From: Rhodeus uyekii
Taxonomy: Eukaryota > Chordata > Actinopteri > Cypriniformes > Acheilognathidae
Assembly: GCA_037043235.1 (NCBI GenBank)
Contig: JAWRVZ010000039.1
Span: 2,931,001-2,995,000, forward strand
DNA length: 64,000 nt
Reading direction: 5' to 3'
Under the pieces are notes generated by a model, which saw only the letters and a list, made by a program, of their open reading frames with translations, had not been told where the DNA came from and searched no databases. The translations under genes and the position numbers were made by a program. Positions 37,401 to 45,749 of the stretch are shown one piece after another (within the stretch, counting starts at the first letter, position 1; every line of letters begins with the position of its first letter).

Positions 37401-40400
37401 CCTGGTTCAATGCAAGCAGCTGGTCCCCCACACTTCTCCCTCCGGCCGGATGATCGAATACCTCCTTGAAGCGTTGCAGGAATACATTGAAAGAAGGGAA
37501 CGCAGTACCGTCGTATCTCCACACCGCGGTGGCCCATTCTAAAGCCTTTCCAGTCAGAAGTGAGCAGACGAGAGATATCCTACTTGAATCCGTGGGATAC
37601 AGAGTGGGTTGCTGATCTACAAACAGTGAGCATTGCAACAAAAATCCCTTGCACCTTGTCGGTTCACCATCAAATTTTTCAGGGAACGCTAAACACGGGT
37701 TCGCGCTGAGGAGATGATGCACTGGAACATCAGAGGGAAGCAGTGCGGACGCCGCCGCGGTCTCAGAGGGTGTAACACGTAGATCTTGTAGCGTCTTGAG
37801 GAGCTCCTCCGTCAAGAGGGTTAGGTGATTGAGCTGTTCCTGATGTACAGCGAGCTGGTGGCCTTGTGCTGACAGTTTAGAAGATAGTTGCATGGCAGCT
37901 GCTGGATCGGTGTATGGCGAAGTTTTCTGTAACAAGGAATCAGCCGATTGAGGATCCATCTGCAGCTTTATTTCAATGGGTAACCAGAGTGCAGATAAGT
38001 GGCAAAACAGAATCGTGAACAGAGACAGGCTTGGGTCGAGGCAGGCGGCAAACATACACAAATCCAGATAAACAGGCAAGGTCAGGGCAGGCAGCAGAAG
38101 GGTCAAAGTAGTGATAAACAGTCCAAGGTCAGAAACAGAATAGCAATCCAGGAATAAACGCTCAGAGATGATCACCATAGCAAATCAAAACTTCGCACTG
38201 GTGGTGTGTGTGTGGTGTGTTAATATAGTGTATGTGATGAGATGCAGGTGTGTATGTAATCAGTCTCAGGTATGAATGTCAGTGGGAATTGTAGTCCGAA
38301 TGAGAATCAATATTCTGGTGAGGACTCCCTCTGGTGATCCGGAGGAAGCGGAGAGGGAGCCTCACCTGTAACAGCTATATGGGTTATTCTACAGAATTGG
38401 TGCAAACTGCTGTCCCCCATCCAAAAAACACATTTGACCAGCATTTAAATATTCAAATCTTAGATGTTTACCAAGATCCTTAAATTATTTATTGAAACGC
38501 ACAATATTATTAAAAATATTTAAAAGCTTTATATTTATAATATCATCATTTATTGGGTACTTTCAATCACATACCTGTCCCAAACTCTTACATGTAAATT
38601 TCAACTTGTGAAAATGATATTTAAATATTTTTTCAAATTTGGCCGCTGTTAATTGCTGCTACCCAAAATGAAAAAAAAAAAAAACAATTATCAAATTTAA
38701 CTTTAAAAGCCCAGAGTGCCACTTCTGGCCCATGCATAGAGACTCCTAGTGGATGAATATTGAACTCACAAGTGCCAGAGTGGTAGTAACAAGATGGCTG
38801 ATCACATGCTGTTTTGTTGTGTTGGAAACCTACCCAAACAAAATCGTCTTCTCAGCAAACCATTGTTTGTTAAAATGTTTTATTTTTTGTTAACCTATAT
38901 AGTATTAGCTTGCAGAATGCCTAGAAGTGTGTTTTATATTATTTTTGGCTATATTAAAGACTCTGAGCTAGTTCAAAAAACAATGGGCCAAAAATGACCC
39001 TCTGGGTGTATGGGTTAAAAAAATGTCGGGTCAAAAATGACCCTTTGGTTCTTTGAGTTGCTTTGATGGAGAATGGTGACAGTCCTGTATTTGGCTAAAG
39101 CCTTGAAATAAAATTCTTTTGTATAATATATTTTACTAAGTTACCTCAGTAGTACAGAGTCAGAGACTAATAAAGTAGTATATCTTTTCAGGGAGTATGT
39201 TCGGTCCCTTTTCAGGACAATGAAAGCAACAGCGATCAATGTAAGACAAGTATTGGAGCAACTTGAAGCTGATGATAGTGACTTTGGCTTGAATTGGACA
39301 ACGATCATGATTCTGATGAATTGTTTCAACCGCATGAAAGTGATTTTGGTGAATCTTCTGCCTAAGACAATGACTTGTCCAGTGATATTGTTGAGCATAC
39401 CAATCAATACAGTGTTTAAAAGCATGGGAAATGTGTAGACACTTTAGTAAAGGAGATAGAACAAGTTCTAAGAATGTATCTCAGGATGGGATTAACTCAA
39501 ATGTCTGGAATTTTAAAATATAATTTAACTAAATTTAAAATACTTTGGTACGCCTAAAGCCCAATGGGTCAAATTTGACCCTAATCCTAAAGTAGGGAAT
39601 AAATGGTTAAAATTGAAAAAGTGGACATTTTGGTGTTCAGTGAACTTATAGCAGTCATTTATTGCATAGTTCATAATTTTCCAAAGAAGAAAAGGGTTCT
39701 TGGGTTCTCCAGGGTTAAACACATCTTTTTGTTTTGTTTAAAAAAATATATATATTATTTTTAAATCATGAATATGTGTCCCGTATTTTCATGTCACTAC
39801 CAAAACACTGAATGTTTTAGTCCATTGGTCCTGATCAACATTTTTGATCAGGAAATATTCCTGTCCCTCTCTCTCATATGCTACATGGTGAGTAGATTGA
39901 TCCCATCATTTTGAGGTAAATGTTTTCTGAAGTCTGAAAATCTATGTGTAACTTTAAGGAATGTCACTACCAAACACATTTTTTCTGCTATTAAGAAAAC
40001 TTTTTTGGATGTTATTCCATAGAATGTAGTTTTTATACGTGTACAACTGTTCTGACCAATGATTGCTAACCATGTGCTGATTAGCATCTTTGAGCTAGGC
40101 TCAAAATTATCTAAAATTGTCACTACCAAAACAGTCACAACCAAAACATATCTTGAAGTTTCGGTTGTGACATCATTGTTTTGGTAGTGACAAAAGGGAA
40201 CAAATAATCCTTTATTAATCCGGAATAAACAAAATTTTTGTACACTGTAAGAAGTCCAACTGTTTTGTATGACAAATTCAGCTTTTAAAGTTTATTCAAC
40301 TATTTAACAGGAAAAAAGTTGTGACAACTATTGGCCCAAAGTTGAGAAAACTCAAAAATGTTCTGCAGTTCTCAACTTTTTTTTTACAGTGTACAGTTAT

Positions 40401-43400
40401 GCAAATCATTACTACTGTAGTATGTTTTAGTATTGTTTTAGTATGCAAGTTAAAATTATATAATGTGATAAGGTTAAAATTAAGGGTGGAGTCAATGATA
40501 TGTAACAGACCGACTCTCATACCGGCGGACCAGGCTTTGAGTCCCGCGGGAGCGGGCGATTCGAACAGGAGTGGTTATAGATAGGATGATAGCGTAGAAT
40601 TGTTAGGTTGTTGTCAATAATGTTAATTTCTATGATTTCTATGATATTAATGCCTAGAAAAACTACAAGAGAGAGACAGAGAGTGTCTCTATGTGGTTCT
40701 GGAGAATTATCTGAATATGTTATACAATCACCTAAAGGAATATTAGGAAAACCTGTTCAATTTCTGTTCATTAATGCAATTATATAATCAACCAATTACA
40801 TGGCAGTTGCTTCAATGCATTTAGGGGTGTAGTCCTGGTCAAGACAATCTCCTGAACTCCAAACTGAATGTCAGAATGGGAAAGAAAGGTGATTTAAGCG
40901 GTTTTGAGCGTGGCATGGTTGTTGGTGCCAGATGGGCTGATCAGAGTATTTCACAATCTGTTCAGTTACTGGGATTTTCACGCACAACCATTTCTAGGGT
41001 TTACAAAGAATGGTATGAAAAGGGAAAAACATCCAGTATACAACAGTCCTGAGGGAGAAAATGCCTTGTTGATGCTAGAGGTCAGAGGAGAATGGGCCGA
41101 CTGATTCAAGTTAATAGAAGAACAACTTTGACTGAAATAACAACTCGTTACAACCGAGGTATGCAGCAAAGCATTTGTGAAGCCACAACACGCACAACCT
41201 TGAGGCGGATGGGCTACAACAGCAGAAGACCCCACCAGGTACCACTCATATCCACTACAAATAGGAAAAAGAGGCTACAATTTGCACAAGCTCACAAAAA
41301 TTGGACAGTTGAAGAAAATGTTGCCTGGTCTGATGAGTCTCGATTTCTGTTGAGATATTCAGATGGTAGAGTCAGAATTTGGTGTAAACAGAATGAGAAC
41401 ATGGATCCATCATGCCTTGTTACCACTGTGCAGGCTGGTGGTGGTGGTGTAATGGTGTGGGGATGTTTTCTTGGCACACTTTAGGCCTTTTAGTGCCAAT
41501 TGGGCATTGTTTAAATGCCATGGCCTGCCTGAGCATTGTTTCTGACAATGTCCATCCCTTTATGACATCCATGTACCCATCCTCTGATGCTACTTCCAGC
41601 AGGATAATGGACCTTGTCACAAAGCTCGAATCATTTCAAATTGATTTCAAAATGATTGAACACGACAATGAGTTCACTGTACTAAAATGGCCCCACAGTC
41701 ACCAGATCTCAACCCAATAGAGCATCTTTGGGATGTGGTGGAACGGGAGCTTCGTGCCCTGGATGTGCATCCCACAAATCTCCATCAACTGTAAGATGCT
41801 ATCCTATCAATATGGGCCAACATTTCTAAAGAATGCTTTCAGCACCTTGTTGAATCATTGTCATGTAGAATTAAAGCAGTTCTGAAGGCGAAAGGGGTCA
41901 CAGTATTAGTATGGTGTTCCTAATAATCCCTTAGGTGTGTGTACGTGCTGACTGCGTACAGTATGTGCAACATAATTAGTTATTTGTATTGACATAAAAT
42001 GTTGACTGTCTGATTCAACTATGGCAAACTAAGTATTCTGGTCACTACCAAAACATGGAAAGTTTTGTCAAAAATAAAGTATATGGATTTATCAACTAAG
42101 ACGTTATGATAGTGTTTGGTTTAATGCATATTCAACCTAATGAGTCCTTAACTTTTAAATCAGTATGATAAACTTTATGCCTTCTACAAAGAATGATTGG
42201 GTTCAAAATACAACAAATGTCATAAATTACACTTAAAATATTATTAACATTTTTATTGTTTTAACCTGTAAACATTTTTTTTTAAAATAGAAAAGAAATG
42301 TATTTACAAAGTTGATGTAAACAAAATCTTAATAGGCCATTATAAGTGAAGGAAATAATACTCCTTTTAGCACTGATTTGCATGGTTTAATAATATAATT
42401 AGACTTTAAGATGATTATTGTTTTACTGAATGATGGGATGCATGCTTGATTACGGAGTTAATCACAAGGGGTAAAAGATGTTTGTGCCAATAAATCAATA
42501 ATATTCAGACTTTCGAATGACAGATGACTATGAGTATGATGATTGAATCAGGACTGTCACAAGAGAGGACCACAAAGAGTGTGTGTAGATGACTTGGCAT
42601 AGGAGGAGATGTTTATCTGTAAGTGAGGCGCCTCAGAGCGTCTCATTGTATGATTAACCTGGAACAGAGCTTATGTGTACAGGAGAACAGGAGCCAAGAT
42701 GAGTGGAGGGTTTCAATTGTACCACCTGTGATCTTCTCAACCTTTGTCCAGAAGAGACTGCCGACTTGTTTAATTATACTGTATAAATATGAGTGTCATG
42801 GAAATGTGCGAGCAGTGGCAGAGTACCTGGGCGTAAGACTCGCAATAGGCTTGTGGGCTCAGGGATACCTGTCACCCAGAGCTCTGTATGCTTTATATGA
42901 CTTATTTGATAATTAAATAGTTAAAGGAAAAGCGGTCTCTGCTCTCCTCATTAAAAGAACACGCGGACTAGAGGAATTGAAGAAAAGTCCAACATAAGCC
43001 TGCTTAATATTTGATTTATTATTGTGTTTTGGTAGTGACAAATTTGGGGTGTATGAAAATATTCCAGCATTTTCTGAAAATACAATTTAAGAACTAACCG
43101 CACAATTAGGCTACTAGAAATGTATACCTTGGATATTATACAATTTGCATACGTGCAAAATTTGTGGGAGAAAAATAAAAAATTTCAAGATGTTTCCAAC
43201 TCTGACTTTGCACCAATTCTGTAGAATGGGCGATCTAATTTCCCTCGATAAAACGCTAACAAGAGTTCTATATAATGTTTATGCGCGAAAAGCGGAACGA
43301 AACGCTCCTCGTTTGAACCGCGCGCCACACGAACCATTTATCCGCTCGGCTCAAAGTCCAAACGCAGAGCCGCGGTAGGAGTGTTTACTCGCCGCTGCGA

Positions 43401-43678
43401 GATCCAGTTACAAGATCACAAATGTCGTGGTGATGGAGACTAGTTGAAAGCTAAACATAAACTAATAGCCTACATTAATTTTTCTATATGATCTATATCG
43501 AGAAATGATAAAATCTTTGTGTGTGTCTGCCATATCGCTCATTCGCGAAAGCAAAACATTGCATCTCTCAGCACAAAGAGTCAAAAACTTACGGCCCGGA
43601 TGTTTCTCCATTAACACAGATCAGGAGGAAAGAGAGCAGAAGAAGCCTTTTCCAACAGCAGCTAATATTCAGAGCCAT
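18803..43678 (-). CDS. a2ml: Alpha-2-macroglobulin-like protein, copy C (complete, 34 exons)
   Basis: This is a complete minus-strand A2M gene. The ATG is at 43676-43678 and the TGA at 18803-18805; spliced coding length is 4299 bases, or 1432 residues. Exon 1 codes a signal peptide (MALNISCCWK then a Leu-rich core, cleavage likely after VNG). The N-terminal macroglobulin domains start PYFMVTFPAVIESG. Then come RPRR (exon 15), a bait without basic residues before the conserved TIRT (exon 17), FPETWIWELAEVG, GCGEQ (exon 23), the thioester domain and a receptor-binding domain ending ...AEYTFHCE. No stop or frameshift was seen. Its oddities are a first intron of about 10.4 kb carrying a young Ty3/gypsy element and a 4.5-kb intron 7 with nested transposons. 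It is the tandem twin of copy D. The function, extracellular protease trapping, is family knowledge. Confidence 0.92.
21682..21696 (-). other. Thioester motif GCGEQ, copy C
   Basis: Exon 23 (21576-21752) codes MPYGCGEQNMAVLSPNIY with Cys and Gln intact, so the copy keeps covalent trapping chemistry. Confidence 0.95.
23406..23532 (-). other. Bait-region exon 17, copy C
   Basis: This 127-base exon codes a bait starting GYDTDEIVMYSLGGNFGDNI, followed by DDPAVTIRTVFPETW. It is acidic, with Tyr, Met, Leu and Ile/Val but no Lys or Arg until the conserved TIRT. By inference, trypsin-like proteases would find fewer sites here than in copies A or D. Confidence 0.8.
24409..24420 (-). other. RPRR dibasic motif, copy C exon 15
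   Basis: Exon 15 codes ECLHVRPRRAVPTDNAYESL. The site is a candidate for proprotein convertase cleavage and is at the same position in all three intact copies. Confidence 0.55.
27460..27620 (-). repeat. tRNA-derived SINE in copy C intron 7
   Basis: The block contains 'ttggcagatgattttatcca', 'ccctgggaatcaaaccca' and 'ctctactgtttgagcaacag'. Read on the minus strand this is a tRNA-like head followed by the conserved TTTTATCCAAAG core of fish V-SINE-like elements. Related copies are at 51848-52005 (+) and about 55368-55510 (-). Confidence 0.6.
28290..28405. repeat. AT-rich and (GA)n microsatellites
   Basis: Tracts of (TA)n around 28285-28370 are followed by about 30 bases of (GA)n up to 28403. 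They lie inside hAT element 1. Confidence 0.85.
28478..30365. mobile_element. hAT-type element 2 (level 4 of the nest)
   Basis: It starts 'cagtggttttcaaacttttt' and ends 'cagtttgggaatcactg', whose reverse complement is CAGTGATTCCCAAACTG, giving Charlie-like terminal inverted repeats. The exact 8-base duplication 'ctatatat' flanks it (28470-28477 and 30366-30373). It has no intact transposase and is interrupted by a solo LTR. Confidence 0.78.
28656..29437 (-). repeat. Solo LTR, innermost insertion (level 5)
   Basis: This 782-base LTR has TGTCAGG...CCTGACA ends and an exact 5-base target duplication 'acagg' (28651-28655 and 29438-29442). Its end region ('tcagagctctgccacaaaac ... ggcagaaccctgaca') recurs as a truncated copy at about 44945-45075. 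Confidence 0.82.
33583..34028 (-). repeat. 3' LTR of the Ty3/gypsy element
   Basis: 446 bases with TGTAACA...TGTAACA ends as written on the + strand. An AATAAA signal (minus strand) is at 33622-33627. The sequence matches 37928-38373. Confidence 0.93.
33934..38178 (-). CDS. Gag-pol polyprotein of Ty3/gypsy element (C-terminally disrupted)
   Basis: This is a single 1414-codon frame. Positions seen: zinc knuckle CMYCGQAGHLKTSC at 366-379; aspartic protease DSG at 423-425; RT palm YIDD at 741-744; RNase H VEVDAS near 888-893; integrase His-Cys zinc site H1083...C1113, C1116; and integrase D1146, D1206, E1242. The first ATG lies in the LTR. Residues 1-73 are hydrophobic and unlike Gag, so the true start may be the in-frame ATG at 37957-37959 (MDPQSADSLL). 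After residue about 1303 the frame leaves the integrase sequence and runs into unrelated residues to a stop at 33934, because of the deletion described for the whole element. The expected Pol would continue through a linker and chromodomain. Confidence 0.9.
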   Translation of the reverse strand: MVIISERLFLDCYSVSDLGLFITTLTLLLPALTLPVYLDLCMFAACLDPSLSLFTILFCHLSALWLPIEIKLQMDPQSADSLLQKTSPYTDPAAAMQLSSKLSAQGHQLAVHQEQLNHLTLLTEELLKTLQDLRVTPSETAAASALLPSDVPVHHLLSANPCLAFPEKFDGEPTRCKGFLLQCSLFVDQQPTLYPTDSSRISLVCSLLTGKALEWATAVWRYDGTAFPSFNVFLQRFKEVFDHPAGGRSVGDQLLALNQGRRTAAEFALSFRTLAAQTNWVEDTLKLLFRRGLNQDLQAELACRDEGKSLREFIELSIQIDNLIRSRRPTRTMFADTPPSPAEQMQLGHTPLTPEERERRIQYHLCMYCGQAGHLKTSCPIRPTAPNPKAVSGNRQSNYASCLKIPVKITIHDHNFSTSALLDSGAAGNFMSYEFAKQHNLALTLCNSSLAVEALSGRPIGRGRITHISEEVTMQVGVLHTETICFYIIHVPHNSIILGLPWLRRHNPHISWKEEQIVQWGPTCHKTCLTHITPLPMQAVSINEHHPAFPELPTEYSDLTEAFSKTKASQLPPHRPSDCAIELLPDATPPRGRIFPLSHPESEAMKSYIKEELAKGFIRPSTSPASAGFFFVKKKDGGLRPCIDYRGLNDITIKFRYPLPLVPAALEQLRQARYFTKLDLRSAYNLIRIREGDEWKTAFSTSSGHYEYLVMPFGLANSPSVFQSFINDVFRDMLDRWVIVYIDDILVYSNSLKEHVQHVRAVLERLIQYQLYAKAEKCEFHQTSTTYLGYVISQEGVAMDENKVRAVLDWPQPRTVKELQRFLGFANFYRRFIRGFSTVAAPITAMTKRSSSRLFWSPEAQQAFKDLKTRFTSAPILHHPDPDLPFIVEVDASNTGIGAILSQRHGSPAKMFPCAFFSRKLSSAERNYDAGNRELLAMKAALEEWRHWLEGAQHQFTVITDHKNLEYLRSAKRLNPRQARWAMFFTRFNFIVTYRPGSKNTKADALSRQLEEPIQDKTEENAENIIPETLLVAPVQWDIMSEIAQSNIQNPPPSDCPPNLTFVPEPLRERLLHQVHTNPSSGHPGVTATHHLLTNRFWWSTMLADTTKFIKNCIKCNTSKTPRHAPAGLLQPLPIPQRPWSHIAIDFITDLPNSQGNTTVLTIVDRFSKACRLIPLPKLPTAFQTAEVLCNFVFRFYGLPDDIVSDRGPQFTSRVWSAFFQQLNINISLTSGYHPQSNGQTERLNQELTRFLRTYCQHNQSDWSRYLMWAEYAQNSLLKPATGLTPFKCILGYQPPLFPWSGERIKFVSCSTPDAGAIHYSIWWTGRGTARRSDPGSTGMISSTPHSQRSFIGRTRRNRPPDLVEDPGVVCLLASGAARRGGALLQVRLPLRFLRITRGSPHQNIDSHSDYNSH
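33962..34252 (-). CDS. Chromodomain remnant of the Ty3/gypsy integrase, out of frame
   Basis: The conceptual product LDSRRRGNTLQYLVDWEGYG, then PEERSWVNRDDILDP and a basic tail, is a typical chromodomain (aromatic cage region Y-L-V-x-W, then W-x-x-x-x-x-I-L-D). In relatives it forms the integrase C-terminus and guides insertion to marked chromatin (family knowledge). Here it lies in a different frame from the main polyprotein and would not be translated as part of it. Confidence 0.85.
   Translation of the reverse strand: MLDSRRRGNTLQYLVDWEGYGPEERSWVNRDDILDPTLTEEFHRTHPEKPAPRPRGRPRRRLPPRVRSRSQGGGSVTGEAPSPLPPDHQRESSPEY
34029..34043 (-). promoter_or_regulatory. Polypurine tract of Ty3/gypsy element
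   Basis: On the minus strand the 15 bases directly before the 3' LTR are a G-rich purine run (GCAGGGGGGGGGCTC), the expected primer for plus-strand DNA synthesis. Confidence 0.75.
37917..37926 (-). promoter_or_regulatory. Candidate self-priming primer-binding site
   Basis: One base after the 5' LTR, the minus strand reads AAAACTTCGC. There is no TGG to pair with a tRNA CCA end. The ten bases are exactly complementary to GCGAAGTTTT inside the LTR (38187-38196), which lies 25 bases downstream of a TATA-like box and so would be at or near the RNA 5' end. This is the arrangement expected of self-primed Tf1/sushi elements. Confidence 0.65.
37928..38373 (-). repeat. 5' LTR of the Ty3/gypsy element
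   Basis: 446 bases matching 33583-34028. In element orientation it contains TATATTA (38221-38227), a putative start site near 38196 and AATAAA (37967-37972). The gag-pol frame begins inside it. Confidence 0.93.
38221..38227 (-). promoter_or_regulatory. TATA-like box of the Ty3/gypsy LTR
   Basis: TATATTA on the minus strand, 25-31 bases upstream of the sequence complementary to the primer-binding site. The spacing fits a core promoter that starts the RNA at the self-priming sequence. Confidence 0.55.
38690..39718 (+). mobile_element. piggyBac-like transposon remnant
   Basis: Around 39220-39420 two + strand frames together give an acidic N-terminus like that of piggyBac transposases: VLEQLEADDSDFG, then DNDHDSDELFQPHESDFGES after a frameshift, then SSDIVEH. 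The right end 'gggttcttgggttctccagg' abuts GTTAAA, compatible with a TTAA target. The left end is not clear and most of the transposase is missing. Confidence 0.4.
40725..41941 (+). mobile_element. Tc1-like transposon with terminal inverted repeats
   Basis: The element is about 1.2 kb, flanked by TA dinucleotides. The left end 'cacctaaaggaatattagga' is nearly the inverse of the right end 'tcctaataatcccttaggtg'. It carries a degraded transposase and lies inside the putative transposon at 39.79-43.04 kb. Confidence 0.85.
40876..41906 (+). pseudogene. Tc1-like transposase, inactivated
   Basis: The frame opens MGKKGDLSGFERGMVVGARW, with a helix-turn-helix region (ISQSVQLLGFSRTTISRVYK). The catalytic region includes VAWSDESRFLL and GGGGVMVWGCF, as in Tc1/mariner DDE enzymes. 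A TGA at 41050-41052 and a frameshift after about 41465 break it. Later parts (about 41600-41850) are in other frames. It cannot make an active enzyme. Confidence 0.85.
43593..43678 (-). other. Signal-peptide exon 1 of copy C
   Basis: This 86-base first exon codes MALNISCCWKRLLLLSFLLI, then CVNGETSGP, and ends in phase 2 at a GTAAGT donor. It joins in frame to exon 2 at 33189, about 10.4 kb away. It matches copy D exon 1 almost exactly, along with the flanking promoter. The ATG has A at -3 and G at +4. Confidence 0.88.
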
Positions 43679-43684
43679 GATGAC

Positions 43685-43740
43685 GAACTATCATCCAGGT
43701 CATGAGATGTATTGGACCGTTTCTTTTAAAGGGAATCTCT
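43685..43740 (-). promoter_or_regulatory. Copy C core promoter
   Basis: Upstream of the ATG, the minus strand has a TATA-like TTTAAAAG (about 43722-43729) followed by a CCAAT-containing stretch and a short leader. The same block lies before copy D. Homology continues upstream to about 43885. Confidence 0.5.
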
Positions 43741-44240
43741 AAAGGAGGTCCTTCAAAACATTTGTATTGATCATATGATTAATGATTCAACCATGCAGTT
43801 CAACAACCTGTGATAATATGCAATTTGTTGGTTTGTTCAAAAATTGTGATGAGTTTGATAAATTAGAAGATACAAGCAGTCAAAGTAAAATGTGTGCTAA
43901 ATTGGATCTACTAAAGATTTAAATATACATTTGAAACAAAAATTTAAAATAGTACTCTGGCATGTAGTAAAATAAATTATACTATATATGGGCAGATGAC
44001 GTGACGCCTGTTTTTTTCTGTAACTAAGTGTAAATGTTTACTGAACTGCATTTCTCAACTAAAACAACACATGCCAGTGGGGCATAGAACATCATTTTAT
44101 TTCAACATTATGATTTTGGGACGTAAAATGTATTTGGTGATGTTCATATTTCAAGATGAATAGCAAAATGTCCTGCAGTGTGACTGTAACATTGATGACT
44201 CCTCAAATGTAAATATTGATAAAATAAAGCAGATATGTCT

Positions 44241-44661
44241 GGAGCAGCTAATAAATGCCTTGACATTATTTTGTATGTCTTTGCTTAATTAACTTAAGTT
44301 TTCAAAATGCTAAAAAGTATTAAAATAGTATTTACAGTACATTTAGTTTTGTAACACAAATGCTGTCCTGCAGTGTGACATAGGATATTTGATTTTTGTA
44401 CTGGCAGTTACATGGACAGCCATAGGGGTCTTTTAGTCAACCCCCCTACCAGGAAATCCCGCAGATGTTTGGGTGTGCTATAGAGGTTAAAAGGTGACTG
44501 TTAATCTCTTATTAATTTGATAAATTTTATCATTTCTGTCTTGTGGTGTGACTGATCTAGTTTGAAAAAAAAGAAGAAGAAGAAGAAAAAAAATATATAT
44601 ATATAAAATCATATTCAGGTTTAAAACAATGACCTTATTCGGTTACTGTAATGTCCAAGCT
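44241..44661. repeat. Left arm of a long inverted repeat
   Basis: This arm of about 420 bases ('ggagcagctaataaatgcct' to 'taatgtccaagct') is repeated in inverse at 45309-45749 with few differences, mainly about 30 extra bases in the right arm near the 'gtgtgactgatctag' block. It is separated from the right arm by 647 bases. Confidence 0.9.
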
Positions 44662-44807
44662 CAGTCTTTTATAGCAATGACTCAAAATGGCCGCCAAAGT
44701 GAAAAAGTCCTGTGGTAATAATTAAGTAATGATGTCTATATTAAGTCAGATGTCTAGCTTGATTTTCGTCTGTTATGTTTGCAATATTAAACATAAATAT
44801 ATATCTG

Positions 44808-44850
<43 letters not shown>

Positions 44851-45067
44851 TAAACAAATATTGTCAATATTATATATAATATACCTATATTATACATATA
44901 TTAAACAAATATATATCTGTCTTTATTATACATAATATACACAGACAACCGTGCGCACGGCCCAAATCCTCAAAGCCGTGCGCACACACACATCAAATAC
45001 GAGACATTACGGTAGTGTCAGAGCTCTGCCACAAAACCAATAAATTACTAGACCGAATGCGGCAGAA

Positions 45068-45149
45068 CCCTGACAGTCATGTTTATGGTCTTATCTTTTG
45101 TTAGTGACACTGCAGAATATCAAATGTCTCTTCACTGGAATCTTTGTTT
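45068..45149 (+). repeat. Direct repeat, first copy
   Basis: These 82 bases ('ccctgacagtcatgtttatg' to 'ggaatctttgttt') recur at 45749-45830. The first bases are the tail of the truncated LTR, so the duplication came after that LTR. Confidence 0.88.
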
Positions 45150-45153
45150 TCTG

Positions 45154-45309
45154 GTATTCTGGTCACTACCAAAACATGGAAAGTTTTGTCAAAAATAAAG
45201 TATATGGAATTATCAACTAAGACGTTATGAGTGTTTGGTTTAATGCATATTCAACCTAATGAGTCCTTAACTTTTAAATCAGTATGATAAACTTTATGCC
45301 TTCTACAAA
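45154..45309 (+). repeat. Displaced copy of 42033-42190
   Basis: 'gtattctggtcactaccaaa' to 'ttatgccttctacaaag' matches the segment 3 kb away in copy C intron 1 with only a few differences. It ends exactly where the inverted arm begins. Confidence 0.85.
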
Positions 45310-45749
45310 GCTTGGACATTACAGTAACCGAATAAGGTCATTGTTTTAAACCTGAATATGATTTTATATATATATATTTTTATATTCTTTTTTTTCAAAC
45401 TAGATCAGTCACACCACAGGATTATCAAAAATGGACATGTTAATGGTCTGACAGAAATGATAAAATTTATCAAATTAATAAGAGATTAACAGTCACCTTT
45501 TAACCTCTATAGCACACCCAAACATCTGCGGGATTTCCTGGTAGGGGGGTTGACTAAAAGACCCCTATGGCTGTCCATGTAACTGCCAGTACAAAAATCA
45601 AATATCCTATGTCACACTGCAGGACAGCATTTGTGTTACAAAACTAAATGTACTGTAAATACTATTTTAATACTTTTTAGCATTTTGAAAACTTAAGTTA
45701 ATTAAGCAAAGACATACAAAATAATGTCAAGGCATTTATTAGCTGCTCC
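45309..45749. repeat. Right arm of the long inverted repeat
   Basis: Reverse complement of 44241-44661 with about 30 additional bases. It ends at 'gctgctcc' and passes directly into the second copy of the 82-base direct repeat. Confidence 0.9.

Larger units (their letters stand above)
33583..38373 (-). mobile_element. Ty3/gypsy chromovirus-type LTR retrotransposon
   Basis: The element is 4791 bases on the minus strand, with 446-base LTRs at both ends and a 5-base target duplication 'gctat' (33578-33582 and 38374-38378). The two LTRs look identical base for base by eye, so insertion is recent. One long gag-pol frame carries zinc knuckle, protease, reverse transcriptase, RNase H and integrase, and a chromodomain sits near the 3' LTR in another frame. 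The order RT-RNaseH-integrase-chromodomain places it among chromoviruses, probably the vertebrate Tf1/sushi group. An internal deletion near 34265 removes the segment between the integrase core and the chromodomain, so this copy is probably not autonomous. Confidence 0.93.
39790..43042. mobile_element. Putative DNA transposon with repeated CACTACCAAAACA motifs
   Basis: The motif tcactaccaaaaca recurs at 39793, 39963 (variant), 40119 and 42040. It is inverted at about 40178 and at the right edge, 43024-43036. A hairpin of two such motifs spans 40119-40192. Motifs in opposite orientation near the two ends resemble subterminal repeats of a DNA transposon. No transposase was recognised and the exact ends are not determined. 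Confidence 0.35.
33190..43592 (-). other. Copy C intron 1, about 10.4 kb
   Basis: The same intron in copy D is 346 bases (62336-62681). The extra 10 kb is the Ty3/gypsy element at 33583-38373, a piggyBac-like remnant near 39.2-39.7 kb, a repeat-rich putative transposon at 39.79-43.04 kb and a Tc1-like element inside that. The splice donor (43587-43592) and acceptor (33190-33191) remain canonical. Confidence 0.8.

Noticed and set aside
38794..38997. 67-codon + strand frame as a membrane protein
   Set aside because: AT-rich codons, no homolog recognised, and position in a transposon remnant argue against a gene.
40500..40580. tRNA-like or promoter segment (GC-rich, 'gcgattcgaacaggag')
   Set aside because: A B-box-like string occurs, but no matching A box or stems could be found.
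42623..42916. 97-codon frame in copy C intron 1 as a gene
   Set aside because: No domain or splice support; it lies within the putative transposon.
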